The notes under the pieces: generated by a model
What the model saw: the letters and a program-made list of their open reading frames with translations, nothing else
What the model was told of the DNA's origin: nothing
The model's database searches: none
Assembly: GCA_021796905.1 (NCBI GenBank)
Contig: JAKABK010000025.1
Coordinates: forward strand, 1-11,622
DNA from: Actinomycetes bacterium
Lineage (GTDB): Bacteria > Actinomycetota > Acidimicrobiia > Acidimicrobiales > Palsa-688
Reading direction: 5' to 3'
Length of the DNA stretch: 11,622 nt
Program-made: the position numbers and the translations under genes
Part shown: piece by piece, positions 1-5,861 of the stretch
Numbering within the stretch: position 1 is the stretch's first letter
Layout of the letters: each line of letters begins with the position of its first letter

Positions 1-623
1 GGGGTGGTGAGCGTCGGGTGCCCGTCGACCGCGACGATCGAGTCGCCGCAGTGGACCCCGGCGCGCGCCGCCGGGGACCCGGCCTGCACGAGGAACACCC
101 GGCTCCCGTGGTAGGTGGAGCTGACCCGGTAGCCGAGCCGGCGCAGTGCCGCCACAGGGGCGTCGGTCGTCGCCTGGTCCATCTCCTGGACCCCCTGGCA
201 GGTGAACTGCGTAGCCGGCGCCCCGCCGAGCACCGCGTCGGCCCGGTGCAGCACGGCCGCCGGGTAGAAGGTGTCGAGCAGCCCGAGGCGCGCCAGCGCG
301 TACTGCCAGGGGGTGGTCTGGCCGACCAGGACGTCGACCATGAGCACCTTCCCGCGGTCGGTGTGCGCCCGTCGGCTCGGGAGCAGCACCCGGGCGCACA
401 GGCCACCCCCTCGCAGGTGGGGGTTGCCCCCGGAGGTGACGCAAGTCGGGCTGGCGGTAACCGGCAACGCGTCGCCCGGATCGTAGGTGTAGTAACCACC
501 TGACTGCACCCAGGACCACCCGATCCCCGCTGCTATCAGGGCGAGGACGACAACCGCCGCCACCGTACCGGGACCGCCCCAACGTCTCCGGCGCCCTGAC
601 GCTACCCCCGCCCCGGGGCTCAC
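1..623 (-). CDS. YlbL-like membrane-anchored PDZ (Lon-like) protein, N-terminal part
   Basis: This minus-strand frame is open to the left edge, so the C-terminus is missing. From a GTG at 623 it encodes a basic cytosolic stretch (GRRRRW), one membrane segment (about residues 25-44, VAAVVVLALIAAGIGWSW), an extracytoplasmic region, and a PDZ domain reaching the edge (GSRVFLVQAGSPAARAG, then CGDSIVAVDGHPTL). A conserved-looking block, VQEMDQATTDAPVAALRRLGY, precedes the PDZ. The order TM, spacer, PDZ matches YlbL-family proteins, in which a Lon-type Ser-Lys protease domain follows; that domain would lie outside the window, so proteolytic activity cannot be judged. Four cysteines lie outside the membrane, compatible with disulfides. 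The start is uncertain: the frame stays open past 700, but GTG 623 has GGG about 4 nt upstream and gives a sensible topology. It is divergent from the 66-aa ORF and HEAT gene. Confidence 0.78.
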   Translation of the reverse strand, partial: MSPGAGVASGRRRRWGGPGTVAAVVVLALIAAGIGWSWVQSGGYYTYDPGDALPVTASPTCVTSGGNPHLRGGGLCARVLLPSRRAHTDRGKVLMVDVLVGQTTPWQYALARLGLLDTFYPAAVLHRADAVLGGAPATQFTCQGVQEMDQATTDAPVAALRRLGYRVSSTYHGSRVFLVQAGSPAARAGVHCGDSIVAVDGHPTLTT

Positions 624-673
624 CGTCCCAGCACCCGACGCTCGAGGGTCGGCCCCCCGGAGCCGCCGGTTGC

Positions 674-679
674 TAACCT
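674..679 (+). promoter_or_regulatory. Probable extended -10 element for the HEAT-protein operon
   Basis: TGCTAACCT at 671-679 fits the extended actinobacterial -10 pattern TGNTANNNT. It lies in the divergent gap between the YlbL-like gene and the rightward ORFs. Transcription would begin near 686, giving an untranslated leader of roughly 75 nt to TTG 761. I see no clear -35. The same hexamer TAACCT occurs in front of the HtrA-like gene at 3455. Confidence 0.4.
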
Positions 680-760
680 CGATCCTGTAGAGAACACGCG
701 TGACACCTCGTCGCAGGCTCCCCGGGGCGTCGCCCGGCGCCGGGGCTCGACGCCACCGAC

Positions 761-961
761 TTGGACAGCCTGCCATCCCTGCGAAGTTGGCAGGGAGCGG
801 TGAGCCACCGACGGACCCGCTACCGGGTCGGTGCCGGGCACCGGGCGACCTCCCCCGAGGAGCTGACCGTGCTGTCCGCCGTGCTCGAGGCGATCGCCGC
901 CGAGCCGCCGGCGGGGGCGCTGTCGGGCGTGTCGGTCGCCATGCACGCCCCCGGGGGCTGA
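761..961 (+). CDS. Small protein of 66 aa, weak resemblance to acyl-CoA carboxylase epsilon subunits
   Basis: A short ORF whose TGA (959-961) directly abuts the ATG of the HEAT-repeat gene (962), the arrangement expected for translational coupling. From about 800 onward its codons have the strong GC3 bias of real genes here. The middle reads YRVGAGHRATSPEELTVL followed by SAVLEAIAAE, which recalls the short core of actinobacterial acyl-CoA carboxylase epsilon subunits (V..G.PT.EEL..L.AVL). No accD is visible nearby and the C-terminus does not match that family, so this is only a resemblance. The start is doubtful: TTG 761 has no good ribosome site; GTG 800 (53 aa) follows AGGGAG but with only 2 nt spacing. 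It could be a real microprotein or a translated leader of the HEAT gene. Confidence 0.4.
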   Translation: MDSLPSLRSWQGAVSHRRTRYRVGAGHRATSPEELTVLSAVLEAIAAEPPAGALSGVSVAMHAPGG

Positions 962-1576
962 ATGGCCGGCACCGACCGGCGGCCCGACCCCGGGACCCGT
1001 GCCCTCGAGCGGCGCCGGAGCGTCGCGATGGCCGGCCACCGGGGCGACGAGACCACCGCCCGCTCCGCCCTCGGGGACCCCGACCCGGAGGTCCGGGCGA
1101 CCGCGCTAGGCGCCCTGCGACGGATGGGACGGCTGGGTCACGGCACCGTCGCCGCCGCGGTGAGCGACGCTTCGCCGCTGGTCCGCCGGCGGGCGGCGGA
1201 GCTGGCCGGGGACCCGGCGACCCTCATCGGGCTGACCGCCGACCCGGACGCGTCGGTGGTCGAAGCAGCGTGCTCCGCTCTCGGGGAGACCGGGGGAGCC
1301 GGGCGCCCCGCCGTGCCCGCCCTGGCCCGGGTCTGCGCGCAACACCCCGACCCGCGCTGCCGGGAGGCGGCCGTCGCGGCTCTAGGAGCGATCGGCGACC
1401 GAGCCGCGCTCCCCGCGATCCTCGCCGCCCTCTCCGACAAGCCGACGGTCCGCCGGCGGGCGGTGATCGCCCTGGCACCCTTCGCCGGCGCCGAGGTCGA
1501 AGCAGCCCTCGAGCGCGCCCTGGAGGACCGGGACTGGCAGGTGCGCCAGGCCGCCGAGGACCTGCTCGCTACATGA
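962..1576 (+). CDS. HEAT-repeat protein
   Basis: A 204-aa soluble protein made almost entirely of HEAT/PBS-lyase-like helical repeats. Repeat cores are visible as DPDPEVRATALGALRRMG (about 39-56), DASPLVRRRAAELAG (68-82), DPDASVVEAACSALGETG (94-111), HPDPRCREAAVAALGAIG (126-143), DKPTVRRRAVIALAPFAG (157-174) and DRDWQVRQAAEDLL (190-203). Each has the D-P-x-x-x-V-R-x-x-A-x-x-A-L signature. No catalytic domain, signal peptide or membrane segment is present, so it is most likely a protein-interaction scaffold; its partner cannot be told from sequence. ATG 962 is chosen because it sits directly on the upstream stop codon. Its 3' end overlaps the 3' end of convergent mreB by 8 bp (1569-1576), leaving no room for a separate terminator. 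Confidence 0.8.
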   Translation: MAGTDRRPDPGTRALERRRSVAMAGHRGDETTARSALGDPDPEVRATALGALRRMGRLGHGTVAAAVSDASPLVRRRAAELAGDPATLIGLTADPDASVVEAACSALGETGGAGRPAVPALARVCAQHPDPRCREAAVAALGAIGDRAALPAILAALSDKPTVRRRAVIALAPFAGAEVEAALERALEDRDWQVRQAAEDLLAT

Positions 1577-2561
1577 ACAGGTCCTTGACCGCGTCGAACT
1601 CCTCCAGGCACTTGCCGGCGCCGAGCACCACGCACTCGAGTGGAGCGTCGACGAGGTGCACCGGCAGGGCGGTCTCCTCCGCCAGGCGACGGTCGAGGCC
1701 GCGCAGCATCCCGCCACCGCCCACCAGGTGGATCCCCTGGCTGATCAGGTCCTGGGCCAGTTCGGGCGGCGCGGCCCCGAGGCACTTGACCACCGAGTCG
1801 ACGATCGCACCCACCTGCTCCTCGATCGCGCCCCGGACCTCCTCGGGGGAGAGGATCACCGTCTTCGGCAACCCGCTCATCAGGTCCCGGCCGCGCACCT
1901 CGGCCTTGATCTCCTCCTCGAGCGGCCAGGCGCTGCCGATCGCGACCTTGATCTCCTCGGCGGTCCGTTCCCCGATGGCGATCCCGTACTCGCGCCGGAC
2001 GTAGGTCTGGATCGACGCGTCGATGTCGAAGGACCCGACCCTGATCGCCTCCAGGGCGACTATCCCCCCCAGGGAGATCACCGCGGTCTCCGAGGTACCT
2101 CCCCCGACGTCGACGACCATGTTGCCGAGCGGCTCGTGGATCGGCAGGCCGGCGCCGATGGCGGCCGCCATCGGCTGGTCGATCAGGTAGGCGCCGTTGG
2201 CGCCGGCGCCCCGCGCCGCTTCCTCGACCGCCCGACGCTCCACCTCGGTGATCGCCGAAGGCACGCAGATGAGCACTCGGGGTCGGTTGAAGCGGGACAC
2301 CCCGGCACGCTCGAGCAGCAGGCGGATCATCCGTTGGGTGATGTCGAAGTCGGTGATCGCCCCCTTGCGGAGCGGTCGGACCGCGACGATGTAGCCGGGG
2401 GTCCGGCCGATCATCTGCCACGCGTCGCGTCCCATCGCGAGCACGTCCTGGCTGCGGGAGTTGAGGGCGATCACCGTCGGCTCGTTGAGGACGATCCCCC
2501 TCCCCCGCGAGTACACGAGGGTGTTGGCGGTGCCGAGGTCGATGGCGAGGTCCCTAGCCAC
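1569..2561 (-). CDS. mreB: MreB-family actin-like cell-shape protein
   Basis: A 330-aa bacterial actin homologue of the usual MreB length. MreB polymerises under the inner membrane and positions peptidoglycan synthesis. The nucleotide-binding motifs are intact: phosphate 1 IDLGTANTLVY (7-17), phosphate 2 VVDVGGGTSE (149-158) followed by ISLGGIV, and the adenosine motif GIHLVGGGGMLRGLD (276-290). The start is GTG 2561, preceded by an excellent Shine-Dalgarno (GGAGGTAGAAG before GTG). The GTG overlaps the upstream gene's stop by 8 nt (GTGGCTAG, 2554-2561), so translation is probably coupled. It is the last gene of moaE-membrane protein-mreB. No mreC, mreD, rodA or PBP gene follows; instead the gene collides with the HEAT gene, so this is not the classic mre operon. 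An Mbl-type paralogue is the alternative name. Confidence 0.93.
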   Translation of the reverse strand: MARDLAIDLGTANTLVYSRGRGIVLNEPTVIALNSRSQDVLAMGRDAWQMIGRTPGYIVAVRPLRKGAITDFDITQRMIRLLLERAGVSRFNRPRVLICVPSAITEVERRAVEEAARGAGANGAYLIDQPMAAAIGAGLPIHEPLGNMVVDVGGGTSETAVISLGGIVALEAIRVGSFDIDASIQTYVRREYGIAIGERTAEEIKVAIGSAWPLEEEIKAEVRGRDLMSGLPKTVILSPEEVRGAIEEQVGAIVDSVVKCLGAAPPELAQDLISQGIHLVGGGGMLRGLDRRLAEETALPVHLVDAPLECVVLGAGKCLEEFDAVKDLFM

Positions 2562-2922
2562 CTTCTACCTCCGAGGTGGACGCTACCTCCGAGGTGGACG
2601 ACCCGGCGGCCGACCGGCGGGTCGGGGGGGTCGAGGTGACCACCGCTGGGCGCCGGGGCGCCGGTGCGGTGGGGCCGACGGTGCGCGCCGGTGGGCGGGG
2701 CGGGGTGACCGCCGGTAGCGGGGTGCGCCGGCCGCGACGCTTGCCGGGGTGCCCCCCGGGCGAGAGGGCCTGCAGCCCACGGCTGAACGATTCGACGTTG
2801 GCCTCCAAGGACTTGGGGCGGCGATGACGCAGCGCCACCAAAACGATCAGGACCACGGCCACGACGACCGGGACCACGAGGTAGTACAGCGGCCCGAGGT
2901 GGAGCTGGAGGGCACCGATCAT
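2554..2922 (-). CDS. Small one-pass membrane protein between moaE and mreB
   Basis: Encodes 122 aa with a short extracytoplasmic or amphipathic N-terminus, one strong membrane helix (about 10-31, PLYYLVVPVVVAVVLIVLVAL), then a basic stop-transfer (RHRRPKS) and a Pro/Arg/Thr-rich, probably disordered cytosolic tail ending in the duplicated hexapeptide STSEVA/STSEVE. I recognise no family. The segment KSLEANVESFSRGLQALSP right after the helix is the least biased and perhaps conserved part. ATG 2922 has a strong ribosome site (GGGGAGGTGCGACG before ATG). The gene overlaps the moaE stop by 4 nt (ATGA, 2919-2922) and the mreB start by 8 nt, so the three genes are very likely co-translated. The context makes a membrane partner of MreB a reasonable guess, not a demonstrated role. 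Confidence 0.8.
   Translation of the reverse strand: MIGALQLHLGPLYYLVVPVVVAVVLIVLVALRHRRPKSLEANVESFSRGLQALSPGGHPGKRRGRRTPLPAVTPPRPPARTVGPTAPAPRRPAVVTSTPPTRRSAAGSSTSEVASTSEVEGG
2565..2600 (-). repeat. Perfect 18-bp tandem duplication at a gene 3' end
   Basis: CTACCTCCGAGGTGGACG occurs at 2565-2582 and again, identically, at 2583-2600. It encodes the six-residue repeat at the C-terminus of the small membrane protein. The copy nearer mreB lies within the mreB ribosome-binding region: both copies read GGAGGTAG on the minus strand, so the mRNA has a duplicated Shine-Dalgarno sequence 18 nt apart. Confidence 0.9.
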
Positions 2923-3380
2923 CGTCGCACCTCCCCCAGCGGACGGGACCCGGTGCCCCAGTCACGCCCGCCCTCCCAGGTCTCCTTCTTCCAGATCGGC
3001 ACCGACGTCTTGAGCGTGTCGATGCACCAGCGGGCGGCGTCGAAAGCGGCGTCGCGGTGCGCCGAGGAGACAGCGACGACCACCGCCGGTTCGCCGACCC
3101 CGAGGAGGCCGACCCGGTGCAGGCAGGCGAGGCGCCCGAGGTCCCAGCGTCGCCGGGCCTCGGCGGCCAGCTCCGCGATGCGCGCCAGGGCCGCCTCGGG
3201 GTAGGCCTCGTACTCGAGGCTCGTGACCCCGCTCCGACCCTCGGCGTGGTCGCGTACCAAACCGGTGAAGACCACCACCGCCCCGCAGTCGGACCGCTCC
3301 ACCCACCGGGCCGCCTCGGCGACCGGCAGACGGTCGCCGATCAGCCCGAGCCAGTCGTCGGAGTCCTGCGGGTCTGCCAT
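2919..3380 (-). CDS. moaE: Molybdopterin synthase catalytic subunit MoaE
   Basis: A 153-aa protein of typical MoaE length. MoaE, with sulfur carried on the MoaD C-terminus, converts precursor Z (cPMP) to molybdopterin in the cytosol. Diagnostic motifs are VVVFTGLVRD (35-44), the substrate-binding YEAY (57-60), HRVGLLGVGE (88-97), VAVSSAHRDAAF (102-113) and the active-site lysine motif IDTLKTSVPIWKKE (120-133). ATG 3380 gives the usual length; the frame stays open to 3857, but that would run through the divergent promoter region. A TAGCAT -10 element ends 8 nt before the ATG, so transcription likely begins at or next to the start codon. The stop overlaps the next gene by 4 nt. No moaA, moaC or moaD is in the window, so moaE stands apart from the rest of its pathway and heads an operon with mreB. 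Confidence 0.95.
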   Translation of the reverse strand: MADPQDSDDWLGLIGDRLPVAEAARWVERSDCGAVVVFTGLVRDHAEGRSGVTSLEYEAYPEAALARIAELAAEARRRWDLGRLACLHRVGLLGVGEPAVVVAVSSAHRDAAFDAARWCIDTLKTSVPIWKKETWEGGRDWGTGSRPLGEVRR

Positions 3381-3388
3381 CGCCCCCA

Positions 3389-3394
3389 ATGCTA
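3389..3394 (-). promoter_or_regulatory. -10 element of moaE, probably leaderless or near-leaderless
   Basis: On the minus strand TAGCAT (TANNNT) is followed by exactly 8 nt (TGGGGGCG) and then ATG 3380. A transcript starting 6-8 nt after the hexamer would begin at or next to the start codon. The G-run could serve as a poor ribosome site if the start lies a little upstream. No -35 box is evident. Confidence 0.5.
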
Positions 3395-3454
3395 AGGCCC
3401 CGCAGCGCCCCCCGGGACCGCTTCGGGCGACGAGCCCTCCGGGGAGCAGCTCGG

Positions 3455-3460
3455 TAACCT
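3455..3460 (+). promoter_or_regulatory. -10 element of the HtrA-like gene, probably leaderless
   Basis: TAACCT (TANNNT) is followed by 8 nt (TCGCCGAC) and GTG 3469, with no Shine-Dalgarno between. This is the geometry of a leaderless actinobacterial mRNA and the main reason for choosing GTG 3469. It mirrors the moaE promoter on the other side of the same 88-bp divergent gap. Confidence 0.55.
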
Positions 3461-3468
3461 TCGCCGAC

Positions 3469-4686
3469 GTGGAGGCCGAAGAAGGGCGAGACGACGAAGG
3501 CCCCCGGTGGGCCTGGCTCCCACCAGAGGACCGTTTGTGGCGGCACCCCTCGGAGATCGGCCCTCCCCGTACGGCGAGCACGGGGAGGACATGGAGGCGC
3601 TCCGTCACCGGGCGCACCTGGACCTCGGCGATCCTCGCCGGCGTGCTCGGCGCCCTGCTCGCCTCCGGGCTGGGCATGGCGACGGGGATCTTCGTGCACC
3701 AACCGGAACCGGTGCCGGTGCCGGTACCGGTGGCGAGCCCTGACACCACGGCTGCCGCGACGACTTCCGCCGCCGACCCGAACGGCAGCTGGCCGGCGGT
3801 CGCCAACGCCGTCGCCCCGTGCCTGGTGGGGATCGACGCCGGCGGCCAGATGGGCACCGGGGTGGTCTACACCGCTTTCCAGGACAGCACCTACATCCTG
3901 ACCGCCGCCGACGTGGTGAGCGGCGATCACCGGGTCGGCGTGCTGTGGGAGAACGGCACCCGCCAACGGGGGTCGGTGATCGGCTCCGACCCGGTCTCGG
4001 GGATCGCCGTGGTGCGGGTCTCCGGCGCCGGCCACCCCATCCCGGTGTTCGGTTCCGCTGCCGACCTGCAGGTCGCCTCGGGTGTGCTCGCCGTCGCAGC
4101 GCGCAGCACCGGGCCGGCGAGCGTCGCTCCCGGCAACCTGAGCGGGCTGGACACCGAGCTGCAGAGCCCGGGCGGCTACGACCTGCAGGGGATGCTGGCG
4201 ATCACCGGGTTGACGGTCGCCCCACCCGCCGACGGCGGGGCGCTCGTCGACCGTGCCGGCGAGGTGGTCGGGATCGACACCGACCTGACATCGGTGGCCG
4301 CGAGCATGCAAGGCGTCGCTTTCGCGGTGCCGATCGACACCGCCGAGAGGGTCGCCACCGAGATCATCGCCGGCCGCAAGCCGGTCGACCCGTGGATCGG
4401 CGTGCTCGACGCCACCGACCTGTCGACGACCACCGCGGCACAGCTCCACATCGCCGGCGGGGCGGCCATCGACTCTGTCGCCGCCGACAGCCCCGCGTAC
4501 CGCTCCGGCCTGCGATCCGGCGACATCGTGACCAGCTTCGACGGCCAGCAGGTGACCTCGGCGGGGCAGCTGGTGAGCGTCCTCGCGGCAGCCCGGACCG
4601 ACCAGCCCACCACCATCGCCTACCTGGACCGCGCCCACCTCCACCGGGCCCGGATCACCGTCGAGGGCGCGCCCGGGCCGGGATGA
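3469..4686 (+). CDS. Membrane-tethered HtrA/DegP-like protein with PDZ domain; catalytic triad substituted (pseudoprotease)
   Basis: A 405-aa protein with an acidic cytosolic N-terminus carrying W-x-LPPEDRLWRHPSE (16-29), one membrane helix (53-76), a Pro/Val linker (EPVPVPVPVASP) and Ala/Thr stretch, a trypsin-like S1C fold (about 108-290) and a C-terminal PDZ domain (about 306-400; DSPAYRSGLRSGDIVTSFDG). The topology is that of actinobacterial envelope HtrA proteases. The catalytic positions are replaced: ILTAADVVSGD has Asp148 where HtrA has the His of TxxHVV; DPVSGIAVVRV has Gly178 at the Asp of DLAVL; PPADGGALVDRAGEVVGID has Asp255 at the Ser of GNSGGPLV. The surrounding fold motifs are well kept, arguing for selection on a non-catalytic role such as substrate or lipid binding or scaffolding. 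Start GTG 3469 follows a -10 by 8 nt. The gene is divergent from moaE and convergent with the SDR gene. Confidence 0.88.
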   Translation: MEAEEGRDDEGPRWAWLPPEDRLWRHPSEIGPPRTASTGRTWRRSVTGRTWTSAILAGVLGALLASGLGMATGIFVHQPEPVPVPVPVASPDTTAAATTSAADPNGSWPAVANAVAPCLVGIDAGGQMGTGVVYTAFQDSTYILTAADVVSGDHRVGVLWENGTRQRGSVIGSDPVSGIAVVRVSGAGHPIPVFGSAADLQVASGVLAVAARSTGPASVAPGNLSGLDTELQSPGGYDLQGMLAITGLTVAPPADGGALVDRAGEVVGIDTDLTSVAASMQGVAFAVPIDTAERVATEIIAGRKPVDPWIGVLDATDLSTTTAAQLHIAGGAAIDSVAADSPAYRSGLRSGDIVTSFDGQQVTSAGQLVSVLAAARTDQPTTIAYLDRAHLHRARITVEGAPGPG

Positions 4687-4695
4687 TCCCCCGAC

Positions 4696-4731
4696 CGGGC
4701 CCACCGACCAGGCGCCGACCGGCCGGGCCCG
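4696..4731. terminator. GC-rich inverted repeat between convergent genes (possible terminator)
   Basis: The 49-bp gap between the HtrA-like gene (stop 4686) and the SDR gene (stop 4736) contains CGGGCCC (4696-4702) and GGGCCCG (4725-4731), a 7-bp stem with a 22-nt loop that holds a further GGCGCC palindrome. No U-tract follows on either strand, so its role as a bidirectional terminator is only suggested by position. Confidence 0.3.
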
Positions 4732-4735
4732 ACGG

Positions 4736-5815
4736 TCAGTCCCGGCGGTGCCGCCAGCGGACGAACAGGACCGCGATCCCCCCGAACGCCACCGTCGAGC
4801 TGGCAGCTCCGAGGAGGGTGTAGCGCTGGCGCCTCGGCGGGGGGAGGTCGTCCCAGCGGGGCCTGACATCGGCGGCGACCAACGCCTCCTCGCTGGTGTA
4901 GCGAGGCGACCAGCCAGCCGCTCTCAGGCGGTCCCCGGCCACCGCCCAGGGTGCCAGCGCGTATTGGCGGGCGTCGCGGGGCACCCCCCGGCCACCGAGT
5001 GACCACCCGATCGACCAGAGCGGCCCGATGATCCGTGGGGGCACCGACACCCGGGCGATCCCACCGGCGAGGGACCGGGCCGTCGCCTCGGTGATCCCGG
5101 CGTCGGGGGCGACGTTGTAGGCCCCCCGGAGCCGGGACGACCAGGCCGCGACGACCGCCCCGGCCAGATCGTCGACGTGGAGGTACTGGACCCTCCGGGA
5201 GGCACTGAGGTCCCCGGGGCGGGGCCCGGCGGTCCCCCCGAGCGCCCCGTAGAGCCGGGGGCCGGTGGACCCGACCGTCGCCGCCGGCCGGAGGATCGCT
5301 ACCGCCACCCCCGGCAGAGCTCCGGCCAACTCGGCGACCATGCGCTCGGCGTCGGCTTTCCCGACCGCGAAGTCCGTGGCGGGGTTCGGCCGCAGCGGCG
5401 CCGACTCGGGCAACGGCACCGGGTTGTCGGGCCACGCCCCGTAGACAGTGGCGCTCGAGAGGTGGACCAACGACGCCGGGCGCGCCGACTCCGCAGCGGA
5501 CAACACCCGTCGCAAGGCCAGGTGGTTGGCTCCTGCCACGGCCCGCCGTTCAGCCGACGACGGGCGTCGGGACCTCGCCACCCTCCAGGCGAGGTGGATG
5601 ATCCCGTCGGCGTCCCCGGCGACGCCGGCTAGCAGCGCCTCGACGTCGTCGCCGCCTGCGAGGTCGATCCGGAGGTACTCGACCCCGGCAGGCAGGAGAG
5701 GCTCGGGTGCCGAGTCGATCCCGACCACCCGGTCGACGTCTTCCCGGCCGGCGAGGAGCCGGGCGACCCTGCGGCCGAGCGATCCTGCGATCCCGGTGAC
5801 GACAACGGTGCTCAC
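4736..5815 (-). CDS. NAD-dependent epimerase/dehydratase-like SDR with C-terminal membrane segment
   Basis: A 359-aa extended-SDR protein. It starts VSTVVVTGIAGSLGRRV, carrying the Rossmann TGxxGxxG motif (7-14), followed by an acidic NAD-selecting residue (VVGID, Asp34), the HLAW strand (74-77), and the HLSSATVYG active-site serine region (118-126). The position of the catalytic YxxxK motif reads FAVGK (149-153): Lys is kept, but Tyr is Phe (codon TTC). The C-terminus has a hydrophobic helix (about 333-352, TLLGAASSTVAFGGIAVLFV) and a basic tail RWRHRRD, unusual for soluble sugar epimerases and suggesting a tail anchor. Substrate unknown; sugar-nucleotide or lipid-linked chemistry in the envelope is possible, as is a non-catalytic NAD-binding role. 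GTG 5815 is chosen because it begins right at the Rossmann strand and has AGGG 3-4 nt upstream; the long open frame beyond it overlaps the divergent gene. Confidence 0.85.
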   Translation of the reverse strand: MSTVVVTGIAGSLGRRVARLLAGREDVDRVVGIDSAPEPLLPAGVEYLRIDLAGGDDVEALLAGVAGDADGIIHLAWRVARSRRPSSAERRAVAGANHLALRRVLSAAESARPASLVHLSSATVYGAWPDNPVPLPESAPLRPNPATDFAVGKADAERMVAELAGALPGVAVAILRPAATVGSTGPRLYGALGGTAGPRPGDLSASRRVQYLHVDDLAGAVVAAWSSRLRGAYNVAPDAGITEATARSLAGGIARVSVPPRIIGPLWSIGWSLGGRGVPRDARQYALAPWAVAGDRLRAAGWSPRYTSEEALVAADVRPRWDDLPPPRRQRYTLLGAASSTVAFGGIAVLFVRWRHRRD

Positions 5816-5820
5816 CGCCC

Positions 5821-5826
5821 TACGAT
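5821..5826 (+). promoter_or_regulatory. -10 element of the DUF2342-type gene
   Basis: TACGAT (TANNNT) lies in the 46-bp divergent gap between the SDR gene (start 5815) and the rightward gene (ATG 5862). Transcription would start near 5833, giving a leader of about 29 nt ending CCCGGGACCG before the ATG, with only a weak Shine-Dalgarno (GGGA). No corresponding TANNNT was found for the SDR gene on the other strand. Confidence 0.4.
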
Positions 5827-5861
5827 GCCCGAGTGGGGACCAACACAGCCACCCGGGACCG

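Noticed and set aside
700..2004. 434-aa plus-strand frame starting at 700
   Set aside because: Very Arg/Pro-rich and overlaps both the HEAT gene (another frame) and mreB (opposite strand).
1138..2421. 427-aa minus-strand frame overlapping mreB
   Set aside because: It is an out-of-frame reading of mreB and of the antisense of the HEAT gene, rich in Arg/Gly/Pro, while MreB motifs are intact in the other frame.
3381..3857. N-terminal extension of moaE to 3857
   Set aside because: MoaE has its normal length from ATG 3380, and the extension runs through a promoter and the opposing gene's start.
2962..4869. 635-aa minus-strand open frame opposite the HtrA-like gene
   Set aside because: It is Gly/Arg/Asp/His-rich without domain features, and its bases are explained by moaE and the well-recognised HtrA-like frame; high GC removes stop codons.
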